Source: Vanessa cardui (taxonomy: Eukaryota > Arthropoda > Insecta > Lepidoptera > Nymphalidae). From it: a stretch of DNA of 64,000 nucleotides. Below the pieces are notes generated by a model. That model had not been told where the DNA came from. It worked only from the letters and a program-made list of their open reading frames with translations, and did not search any database. Positions 46,745-56,543 of this stretch are shown piece by piece (within the stretch, counting starts at the first letter, position 1; every line of letters starts with the position of its first letter). A program made the position numbers and the translations under genes. Where the stretch lies: positions 3,038,001 to 3,102,000 of the forward strand of contig NC_061138.1 of assembly GCF_905220365.1 (NCBI RefSeq). Reading direction: 5' to 3'.

Positions 46745-46866
46745 AGCTAACAACGCGCAGTGTTCCCAGGTGGTCAGTCACCCATCCAAGTACTGAACGC
46801 GTCCGATCTGCTTAACTTCGGTGATCGGACGAAAACCGATGCATTCAACGTGGTATGGACGTTGGC
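46745..46866 (-). rRNA. 5S rRNA-like sequence (probably a pseudogene)
   Basis: On the minus strand it starts GCCAACGTCCATACCACG and carries TCCGATCACCGAAGTTAAGC, TCAGTACTTGGATGGGTGAC and CCTGGGAACAC. These are the universal 5S landmarks, ending near AGCT. It covers the full length (about 122 nt), but TGGGTGACTGACCACC has an extra TGAC against the usual TGGGTGACCGCC, and other bases differ from insect 5S as I recall it. A TTTT run follows within ten bases, as in a pol III terminator. The insertion and isolation next to LINE debris favour a dispersed 5S pseudogene over an active gene. Confidence 0.8.
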
Positions 46867-46992
46867 AAACGTAGTGTAGGACGTTTTCGGACACGGTGGA
46901 GTGACGATTTACTCAAGACGGCTGGCAGGAGCTGGATGCGAGTAGCCCAAGAACGATCACAGTGGCGTGCAGTTGGAGAGGCCTATGGGCTG
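46857..46992 (+). mobile_element. RTE-like LINE C-terminal coding end and tail, abutting the 5S sequence
   Basis: The frame reads GKRSVGRFRTRWSDDLLKT then AGRSWMRVAQERSQWRAV and GEAYG. This is a conserved C-terminal block of insect endonuclease/reverse-transcriptase proteins (the usual form is GRPxTRWxDDxVKxAGxxWM). The remnant begins inside the GTTGGC shared with the 5' end of the antisense 5S sequence and ends GCTGATGGATTG. Confidence 0.8.
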
Positions 46993-47053
46993 ATGGATTG
47001 ATTTATATATTTTTAATATTTATTAGGATTTTGAAGATTCTATTAAAATTTAA

Positions 47054-47106
47054 TCGTTCTTGCTTATACAGAATTAAATTTTGTAATTCTGTATAAGCAA
47101 GAACGA
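47054..47106. repeat. Perfect 23-bp inverted repeat with 7-base loop
   Basis: TCGTTCTTGCTTATACAGAA plus TTA (47054-47076) is matched exactly in reverse complement at 47084-47106. The loop is AATTTTG. Confidence 0.95.
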
Positions 47107-47109
47107 GCG

Positions 47110-48518
47110 TGTGTACGGGGCTTTAAGAAATATATTGTACTGGGCCATTTTGGCATATTGAGTGTCACAGATACTAAATTAAATTCATTAATAACATGTA
47201 ACGGTAAAGATCAAAATAAATAAATATATATGGATCAATGAAATGTCTACTTTATGTGGAAAGCAAACATCGTAATTTAGTTGAAGTGGTGCTTATAAAA
47301 TAAACAAAGAATTTAAACGCAATAAATTTATGTCCGACGATAAATAATGGCGTTGACGTCATTTATATGACATGAATCGTTGGGCGTTTTACCTACGTGA
47401 AAATGGGCGGGAAATACTTTGAAAACAATGAAAGTGAAGAAAAATCTCTAATTATTATCAAAATATATTTTTACACGACTGTCCCAAAAAAGGAGTGTAA
47501 TGTTTTCAGGACTTATAAACGTATGCATGTGTCTTTATTCCACAATAACTTTTTATTAAAAAAAATTGCATTTTTTTATATTTCAAAATAGTTTTACTAT
47601 ATTATATCGCAAGGCTCTTTCGCCTTTATACAAATTTTCGTAATACCAGAGAAATGTGAATTATTCAGCCAAGTTTACCATAACTGTAAATTGTTTTTTT
47701 GTAAGATTTTTTTAGCTAAACGTCACTTTAGCTCAAATTGTTATATCTGACATACGAGTTGCGAACGTGAAATCGAGCACTTGTCTTAAATTAGCGGGCG
47801 TTATAAATCAGAAGATTCGGGCCAACATTACGCCATAGGATTCCGCGAATATTTCAACGGCTACGCACAGAAAATGTTTATATTATGAATGGCGGGCTCA
47901 GGGTTAACCTTATTAAAATACTTAAATCTGTTCGATTTTAGTGATTGCAATTTTCACACCAATAGATAAACATAGGATAAAAATGTTTCGTGAGATTCAT
48001 TTCTAAGGAATTTAGTATGAAATTGAAATAAAAATAACATCGTGTTAATACATCTCAAATTCATTGATTTCTTAATTTCTAAATAAACAACTTACCTACA
48101 TCATCCCTTTTATATTGGTTCAACTATTTTTTAAACTATGTATATTTTGTAATTATACCTACATCATATGCATTTGGATAATAAATAAAATGGGAAAAAT
48201 CAAGAAAAAATAAATTATATGTTTTTTGAATAATATTTGAATTATTAATATTTAAGTTTACTAAATTCAGTGTAAGTGCCATAACCTAACATAACTTTTG
48301 CCACACGGTAGTGTTGTCTGTCTTGTCGTATCTTAATTGTAAAACGCGCATAAAAATCGCGCGCGGATATGTCGTGCCGTTGCTGGGTTATGACTCTGAC
48401 ATATTGAAAAATTGTATAACGAATATGTATTAAACGGAAATACAATTGTACACTATGCTTTTTTATAAAACAATACAATAGACAAATGATATTCCATGCA
48501 CAGACCAAAATGAATATT
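47110..48518. other. AT-rich spacer, nothing recognised
   Basis: No gene or clear repeat family was identified. The few short frames are chance frames. Confidence 0.4.
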
Positions 48519-48524
48519 TTTATT
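48519..48524 (-). promoter_or_regulatory. Poly(A) signal of the unidentified minus-strand exon
   Basis: TTTATT on the plus strand reads AATAAA on the minus strand, 65 bases after the stop codon of the exon at 48589-48807. Confidence 0.5.
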
Positions 48525-48588
48525 AACAACTTTAATTTTAGTTCATTACATTGATTTTCAAATAAAAGAAAAATGGCACATTACAAAA

Positions 48589-48807
48589 TTAACCAATTTG
48601 ATCAACTTGACCGCGTAGTATTTTTTCAGCGGCGTTTCTGACGAAGGGCACCCTGCAGAAAGCTCTGATAAAGGAGACCTTTTCACTTTGCTGTTGACAT
48701 TCTATAACAATCAGCAGCAAAGCGGAAAAAGACAAATCTATCGAGAACTTTTTTTCTTCTGCCGTTTTGAGTTTATTCTTCTCATACAGAAACTCTCCAA
48801 TGTTGCG
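48589..48807 (-). CDS. 3'-terminal coding exon of an unidentified gene
   Basis: On the minus strand an acceptor TTTTTTTTAATAG at 48808-48820 precedes 72 uninterrupted codons and a TAA at 48589-48591. The translation begins RNIGEFLYEKNKLKTAEEKK, continues FSIDLSFSALLLIVIECQQQ and SEKVSFIRAFCRVPFVRNAA, and ends EKILRGQVDQIG. The composition is that of a folded helical protein, with alternating hydrophobic and charged residues and a balanced amino-acid mix, unlike the Asn/Ile/Lys/Tyr-rich chance frames around it. No ATG lies in the frame near the start, so it is an internal-to-terminal exon. I do not recognise the family. Upstream exons should lie to the right (above 48.8 kb) or beyond the window; I found none. 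A TE-borne origin cannot be excluded. Confidence 0.55.
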   Translation of the reverse strand, partial: RNIGEFLYEKNKLKTAEEKKFSIDLSFSALLLIVIECQQQSEKVSFIRAFCRVPFVRNAAEKILRGQVDQIG

Positions 48808-49290
48808 CTATTAAAAAAAATTAGTCTGTAAAACATATGCTTTTATGAGATAAAAGTTATTCAGCAAACTCTTTATAAAAAAAAGTATATTAATTATTCA
48901 ATATTATACATATATTTAAATAAATAAGCAAATAGTAACATATTAAGAGTACAGTCTATCAATTTAAGCACTAATTTTGTTTAAATGGAAGGCAATAACT
49001 GATAACTATATTGTACCTAAACGTTAGCACTAACAACAGTCATAATCATTCAAAGTTAGGTCTAAATCTAAATAGTAAAATAATGTGCTGCCTCACTCAC
49101 CCTCTATACAGAAATAGTGTTTTTGGAAGTTTACGTTTTTATTATTTTTATGCGTCACACCACACATCATCAAATATTTGGTAAAATATAGTACTTTTAA
49201 TGTTCATAATATTTATAGTTTATTTGCAATTAAATACACAGTTGAATAAATATACAAATTTAAAACATTTGTAAAGTAAGTAAAGTAAAG

Positions 49291-49518
49291 TAACAGCCTG
49301 TATATTTCCCACTGCTGAGATAAGGCCTCCTCTTCGTGGAATGCACATGTGGCAGAATTTCGATGAAATTAGACACATGCGGGTTTCCTTCACCGCCGAG
49401 CCAGAGACGAATTATAAACACAAATTAAGCACATATATATAGTGGTGCTTGCCTGGATTTGAACCTGCAATTATCGGTTAAGATGCACGCGTTCTAACCA
49501 CTGGGCCATCTCAGCTCC
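49291..49518 (-). mobile_element. SINE in antisense, internally deleted
   Basis: It has CAGCCTGTATATTTCCCACT at the left, GAATGCACATGTGGCAGAAT in the middle and the tRNA-like head (TTGAACCTGCAATTATCGGT ... CATCTCAGCTCC) at the right. Confidence 0.82.
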
Positions 49519-50209
49519 TTTACCTAAAACATTTGTGATAATCCTGTATTGCATCTAACAGACTAATAATAGGTAGGTATTCTCAAAATAGTCAAGTATG
49601 CGTACAGTGTTCGACTGTAGTTATCCTCGTAATATATTGCTAAGTTTAATTTATAATGAATATTATAGTATTTGTGTGAAAGATCTAAGAATCGATAATG
49701 ACGATAAATTTACTTTTAAAATTACAGCAATAAGTACCTACGCACTAGCTAATTGTTTTCCGCTGTACTTAGGACTTTTAGTTGCCTCTTGGCAAAGGAT
49801 GTTAGTTATTTTAAACTCTGCTTCGTACCTATATCATTGCCTAGAAATAACATAAACAAAATTTGTGTTTATATAAATATAACGTCCAACTTCCAAAGCA
49901 GAATGTTGAAACACTTGAGTCTTGAATGTCATTTCTATTTAAATATGATTTAATTTTATATCGTACTAAATTATTTAACGTACGATGTGTTTAACCGGAT
50001 ATCAAATAATTAGCTTCTCCATAACTTATTTACGTAGATTCAAATATATGCGTCTATGAAAATTCACTAATGAAATAAGTATTATAAATTTTAAACAATA
50101 TTTGGTGTATCTACGCGATTTAGATTTACCGACGATGATTTTTAAATTTGGAATAAAAGTATATTTTTTCCTTCTCTACATGGATTTATGAAGCACTTCC
50201 GTAGACATT

Positions 50210-50400
50210 GACATAAATATTACCCATTTCTTATATCAGTAATGGGTTATCGACCTTGGGAAATAAATTGTTATGTCCCTTGTGCCTGTAGTTACAATTT
50301 GTTTAACACAACATTACTAAATATAGCTCCTTGGTGGTAGAATATATATTGAGTGAGTAGTAGCAACCCAGACGAGCTTTCACAAAACCTTACGGGTTTG
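50210..50400 (+). repeat. Dispersed repeat, decayed copy of the 15090-15357 family
   Basis: CGACCTTGGGAAATAAATTG, TTATGTCCCTTGTGCCTGTA, TTGGTGGTAGAATATATATT and AACCCAGACGAGCTTTCACA match in order. Confidence 0.55.
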
Positions 50401-50571
50401 TGAAATCTCGTCAACACAATAATTGGGATTTAACCAAAAAGTAATATTGAATTTTTCCATAATAGCTTTCCCATTGATAAGAACTATTTGGACTTTTATA
50501 CATTGCTGCAAATTACAGTGGATTAAAATAATGTAAACCCTTTCAATTTATTTTATAATAATATAGTATAA

Positions 50572-50825
50572 TAGTAAAAGGCTGTATATTTTCCACAGCT
50601 AGGCTAAGGCTTCCTCTTCCTTTGAGGAGAAGGTAAGAAGGATATTTGACGCTGCTCCAATATGGGTTGGTGGATAAATATGTGGCAAAATTACGGTGAA
50701 ATTAGACAGATGCAATTGCAATTAAAACACATATTAAGCCCATGAAACTTTAGTGGTGCATGCCTGGGTTTAAACCAGCAACTAAAAGATGTACGCATTG
50801 TAGGCACTGGGACTTCTCGGCTCCT
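50572..50825 (-). mobile_element. SINE in antisense, decayed
   Basis: AAAAGGCTGTATATTTTCCA at the left and CTGGGACTTCTCGGCTCC at the right bound a degraded Metulj-like copy. Confidence 0.72.
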
Positions 50826-50828
50826 ACA

Positions 50829-50870
50829 GTAACACGTGTACATAAAATTATTTTTATATACACGTGTTAC
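50829..50870. repeat. Imperfect palindrome beside the SINE
   Basis: GTAACACGTGTACATAAAA is followed after a short loop by TTTTATATACACGTGTTAC, its near-exact reverse complement. Both arms contain CACGTG. Confidence 0.85.
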
Positions 50871-52041
50871 GAATACTCGTCAGTCATCGAACTTACAGAT
50901 TTTAATCATTAGCGAATAATACTTAAACATGTTAATTTTTTATTCTGTATTATTTAATTTCTCTCTCGCTAATGAATTAAATATTATATATCGAAAAGAA
51001 TTACTCGCGTTGGACAATGACATTTTTGTTCTTGTATATTATTTAACCAATAGTGGAGCAGCGGGGTTGAAGTTCAAAGAAAAACTTAGTCACAACAACA
51101 CAATCATATATTATGATACATATATTGAGTAATAATTATATTTTGAAAATTAACAAATTATAGATATTTTAGAACCTTTCTGAATAAACGATACGGGAAT
51201 TAAATAAAAATCTAATGTAATTCAATGATAAAGATTTCATAACTCATACGTTGTGTATGTTTGATACCGAATGTGTAGTCAGGATTCTTGAGGAAACACA
51301 AATCTTTACCTTTCGAGGGTGTAGTGGTAGAATGAACTGATGGATAGTTCTTGGCAAACGTTCAAGTAGAGAAATCAAACATTGACTCGGGAAACAAATA
51401 TGCGTATGAACACATTATCCATTGTCGTGGGAGGAAGTATTCTTGGAAATAGTTGATTGATAAATAATAATTCTGAAATACTGAACGATGATTGACAGTT
51501 ACGGTAATGATTTGGAGGCTCGGTTGCCGGTTTCTATTCGAATAGTGTTTATTTTTAAACATAACTTCGTTTACATTAAAATTTTTAACATTATGCCATC
51601 TAAAAAATACGACAATTTTTTTGTTATCTTTCTTTAATCGTCTTATCTCTATAAAGTTTTTCGTATAGTCGTGAGAAATTAGACTGTGCGTGAAGCAATA
51701 TTGCAGTTGCATATTACGATTCTTTAATACTTTCAATGTACCTACGTACCATAATATCTATTTTATGCGTAGTTAAGTGTAAAAAAACAAACGTTGATAC
51801 GAATTATAGCCATTACACACATCTTTTAATTTAAAACTGTAACATTACGATACCGAAACTCTCATAAGAACCAATTCATTATGAGACATTATGAGACACG
51901 TCGAATATAGAATTTAGACTTTAAAAACTGTTTCATAATTATTTTTTGCAATTTATTAAAGCACCATTAAACACTATCCTTATCAGTGATTTTTCAACAA
52001 GCTCTCAAGGATCCTTACATTAAATATATTAATATATACAC

Positions 52042-52695
52042 AGGGTTATTGGTAACTCGACGTATATCCATTAGGAGGTGATAGGGGTGACTATTTGCAA
52101 TAATTTTAACCCCCATATGCACAATCCAAAAATGAACCATTTTTGAGTTATCACGTTTTTTAGTTTTTTTCAAAATTTGTCAAAAATGTAACTTCAAAAA
52201 TTTATTTAAAAAAAAGTTTCAATTAAAATATATTTTTTTCTTTTGTTTTATGTTACATGTTTAATGTTATATGTAATCTATATATACAGGGTTATTGGTA
52301 ACTCGGCATATATCCGCTAGGAGGTGATAGGGGTGACTATTTGCAATAATTTTAACCCCTATATGCATACTCCAAAAGTTAACCATTTTTGAGTTATCAC
52401 GTTTTTTAGCTTTTTTCAAAATTTGTCAAAAATGCAACTTCCAAAATGTATTTAAAAAAAGTATCAATTAAAATATTTTTTTTCCATTGTTTTATAAAAA
52501 CGATTAAACATTGAATGTCTGTCAAAATTTAAGCAATAATTATCGGTCCAAATTTAAAATGTAAAAAAAGAAAGAAATTATGAGAAAACTCAAAAATGGT
52601 TTACTTTTGGATTATGCATATAGGGGTTAAAATTATTGCAAATAGTCACCCCTATCACCTCCTAACGGATATACGTCGAGTTACCAATAACCTTT
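52042..52695. mobile_element. Element with long inverted ends and an internal direct duplication
   Basis: ACAGGGTTATTGGTAACTCG followed by GTATATCC..AGGAGGTGATAGGGGTGACT begins at 52042 and again at about 52288. The reverse complement (AGTCACCCCTATCACCTCCT ... CGAGTTACCAATAACC) ends at about 52692. The shared unit also includes ATTTGCAATAATTTTAACCC. The terminal repeats are about 100 bp long and no transposase is present. This is a non-autonomous DNA element or nested pair. Confidence 0.75.
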
Positions 52696-53698
52696 CATAT
52701 AATAAAATACTATATTTACGTCTGCAAGAGACATACAGAAATAATGTTTAAATATCAAAGCAAAAAAATGTATCTTTCATACATATGGTTTTTATATCGA
52801 GCTTGTTAAAATATGCATCGTTTTACAAACAGCGAAACGAGCAGTTTATCAGGTCATAAAGTTAAAAGAATTCGCATTGAGTTTTATAGAACAAAGAAAG
52901 ATGTTTTATCACCGGTATTTATTAAAACAGACAATTTAATGAGCTGCCGAAAAAATAATACAGTATAATGTCGTCGTCGGGAAGTTTATTTGGTTGTGAC
53001 GAAGAATCACGTCGACTTTCACGAGTTTCACGACTAATTTAATTCAATTAATGTTTACGATTTGTCTCCAGGAAATTCGAGCCAGAGGCGTTGTTGCAAT
53101 TCGACCTCTTTCTGACGACTTAGGGTGATTTTATTTTCGTTTAAAAGAGGTCGGTCCTTGTTTAAAAAGTCTAAATTTATTTGTAACGAATGACAAATTT
53201 CATATACTTGAAATTAAATTTCGACGAACGCATGAACGTGAAATTTATTAGAATTAACATTTACGCAGAAAGATATGGGCTTAACTTTTAGTAGTAATTT
53301 TTTTAGTTAAAGTTCATAGAATTTATTTATAACTTATATAAATTAAATCTTATGTCAATTTGACTTCAAGTGCGGACTTATTTCAGCATTTGGGAAAATA
53401 TATTATGTAGTAACACTTACAGTTAGTTTAATTTCTATTTCATGTTTTTTAATTTTTTATTTGTGTTTACATAGACATATCCGTGTCTTCGGTGTATCTG
53501 CACTTTGTATTTTTTATTTTAGTGTACTATGTTTTAAATGGCACTAATCTTGACAGTTTAAAAACATAATTTCAAATGCTGGTCTGCATTTATTTATATC
53601 AATAAGCATAGCGCTTCACACTAAAATTACAAATAAAATAGGACTTGAGCTTTGAGTTACATGTTTAATGTTATACGTAATCTATATAAAATAACAAG

Positions 53699-54959
53699 TC
53701 CTGACTGACTGATTCATCATCGCCGAGCGTAAACTATTAAAGTTAGGGCCTTGAAAATTGGTAAGTAGGATGGATTTATTGAGTAGGCGCCCACTAAGGA
53801 ATTTTGGAAATTCTACCTCTAAGGGGTGAAATAGGGGTGTCATTTTTTAAGTTAAAAGCATGAAATTTTATTTTTGGACTACAGATTAAAAATAAGTCGA
53901 TATCTATTTCAGCATTTTTGGATATTCTATCTCTAAACGGGTGAAATAAGGGTTGAAAGCTTGAATGGTCGTGCGTCATTTTTTTAAGTTAGGGACATAA
54001 AATTTTATTTTTAAATACTGATTAAAAATAAGTCGATACTTATTTCAATGTTTCTGGATGTTCCAGCCTTATAGGGTGAAAAAGGGTTCCGTTTATAAGT
54101 TAATCTGAAGGACCGCTGTCTTTGAAGTTAGAAACATGAAACTATATTTTTGGGAAACTGGTTAGAAATTTTAGGAGCCGAGATGGCCCAGTGGTTAGAA
54201 CATGTGCATCTTAACCGATGATTTGGATGGTTCAAACGCAGGCAAGCACCACCGAATATTCACATGCTTAATTTGTGTTTACACTGCATCTTGAACTTGA
54301 ATGAAAACATCGTGAGGTAACCTGCATCTGTGAGGAAACATGTATGTAATTTCATAGAAATTCTGCCACATAAGTATGCCACCAACCCGGATTTTATGAG
54401 CGCAGTAGAATATGTTCCAAATCTTCTCTTCAAAGGGTGAGGAGGCCGTAGCTCATCAGTGAGAAATTTACATTGTTGTTGTTGCTAGTTAGAAATGAGT
54501 AGATATTTATTAAAGCGTTATTGGAAATTCTACCCTAAGGGTTGAAATAGAAGTTGAAATTTCGTATATATGTTAATCTTGAGATCCGTCATTTTTAAGT
54601 TAGAATATTGTGGTGCCAATAATATTACTGAGTGATTTAAGACCTCCATATACAATGGCACTAGACTAATAATTACGGCACTTCATCGGAATGTGATAGG
54701 GGCTGCAGTTATCACTTGATAATAGATGGATAGATGAGAAATAGTGTCATATATATCTTTTAAGTTAAACAGAGTACAGTTTGCGCTTAAAGTCAATGAA
54801 AAAAGCACAAGATGGAATCTTTAAAATTGACTGCATGGAATTGAATGAACCACCAGGGTTCTTTACAAAGAGGTCTTAAATTAATGTAATATTTTAAATT
54901 AGTCTGTTAAGTTGTTTATAACCATATTATACGCGAGCAAAGCCGCGTGCAACAGCTAG
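53699..54959 (+). mobile_element. Helitron-like element, non-autonomous, with nested SINE
   Basis: It starts TCCTGACTGACTGATTCATC and ends CGCGTGCAACAGCTAG|T. A 5-bp stem ACGCG/CGCGT lies shortly before the CTAG end, as expected of Helitrons (TC start, 3' hairpin, CTRR end). The body is made of about four diverged tandem units with TCTACCTCTAAGGGGTGAAA, TAAGTTA..CATGAAATTTTATT and AAAAATAAGTCGATA. No Rep/helicase frame is present. A SINE at 54170-54486 interrupts it, so the Helitron insertion is older. Confidence 0.72.
54170..54486 (+). mobile_element. Full-length SINE nested in the Helitron-like element
   Basis: The tRNA-like head (AGCCGAGATGGCCCAGTGGT), the body and the (TTG)n end are present. 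An exact 9-bp duplication GTTAGAAAT flanks it at 54161-54169 and 54487-54495. Confidence 0.9.
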
Positions 54960-55010
54960 TAATAATATAAAATACATAAAGAATAATTTCCTGAGAAGAC
55001 GAATTTATCT

Positions 55011-55288
55011 AATAGGGTATTCTAAAGTGTTTGAAATAATACTTTGAAATGTTGTATATCCTCATAAAAAACGGTCCGTATTTGCCGCACTTACGTCACA
55101 CCATGGCGGCTCGTGTTTTAGATCACGTGACATGTAGATTAATAATTATGACTTTTTAATTTAGTATAATAAAGTAATAACGTGCTTTTATGGCTCAAAA
55201 TTAGAATTTTTAACTATATTTCGATATAATCTTTAAGTTTTATCAACTTTCATAATTTATATTTCACCACCGAAAACACTACCCTATT
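55011..55288. mobile_element. 278-bp MITE-like element (AATAGGGTA ends)
   Basis: It starts AATAGGGTATTCTAAAGTGT and ends AAACACTACCCTATT, an imperfect inverted repeat. The interior has TTACGTCACACCATGGCGGC and GATCACGTGACATG. These echo the CACGTGAC and GACGTCAC blocks of the 10.4-kb MITE family, so the two may be distantly related. Confidence 0.65.
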
Positions 55289-55598
55289 GTATAATTCAGA
55301 ATTGCTCAATTAGTGTCTGAAAATAGTTTAGTTGTATTGTAGACAAATACAAATGTCTTCAATTGCACTAGTGACAGGTGTAATTTGTTACAAACTATAC
55401 TACAAATAAAAACCGATAAAAAGTTAGTGGAAGAACTTTATCAGGATTGTATATATGTATCTTTATGTATGTATATAAATTTTCTGTCTGTGTGTCACTG
55501 AAATTCTCCTAAACGGTCGAAGTATACAAAATTTTAATTTCTTTATAATATGTATTTATCTTAAACTTGATTAAGAACATTTATTTGGTTACAATTTG

Positions 55599-55632
55599 AA
55601 CACGGCAACAAGTCGCAACTTGTTGCTGTGTT
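55599..55632. repeat. 15-bp inverted repeat, one mismatch
   Basis: AACACGGCAACAAGT (55599-55613) pairs with ACTTGTTGCTGTGTT (55618-55632) across a 4-base loop. Confidence 0.8.
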
Positions 55633-56543
55633 TCGTTTAGAGCATTATTATCGGCCAGTTATGGTCAACCGTCATGGATGTTTCATCAGCTCTATTCTTT
55701 TACGGTTCTTCCTTCTACTTTTGGTCCATATACTTGATCTAGTTTCTCTTTTTCTTTCTGTAAAGCATGCTACGTGACCAGCAGACTTTCATTGTAGCTT
55801 TTAGTTATCAGGTAGTAATATTATTCATTTCAAACATTTTCAATTTTGATTCGACGTAAGGTTTTTTTACATATTTACTATTATATAGTACAATAATGTC
55901 ACATAAGTAGTATCAACTTAGCGTTCTTTGTTGTTTAAATATGACCTATTATGTTTGTGGTATGTATCTCTTATTTATTAGGGAAATGTCGTAATCTACG
56001 TACTAATCTTTTATATTGTCTGGTTCGTTTTTTAAAAAGAATCCAAAGGATAAAATATTTATATTGTTTTAATATTATAACGTTTTTCTGTTGGGTACAT
56101 AATTGAAATAAATTCAATTAAATTCGATTTCTGCAAACCTTCTTTTATTATTTGTACTAGTTATTACCTGGCTATATCAATTTTATTCTTTCCTACTCCT
56201 GTGGGCCTTTTTGTTTCAATGACATCTACAGACAGACAGTTGTTTGTGTCGTTTCTACATTTTATTATATAATTTCTAACATAAATATCTTATTGGTGAC
56301 AAAACATCAGATCTTTACTACATCAGATCTCTACTGGGTTCGAAGCTCTTTAAATTACTTGTAGGTATATTATTCAGAAAAATTGGAGAGAAAAGGTATG
56401 AACCTTATACATTATAAAAAGTATTTTGTTAATTTACGTTTTAACTGGTTGACATTTCTTATCGCGTTTAACATTTTAGAACTATTGTGTATGTAAGTAT
56501 AACAATGAAATGAAACATGCCAAAAATAAACTGTTGACTTCTC

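Noticed and set aside
51314..51344. Possible tiny minus-strand exon (donor GTAAAG, acceptor CATCAG) upstream of the 48.6-kb exon
   Set aside because: Only about 29 nt, no polypyrimidine tract and no supporting context.
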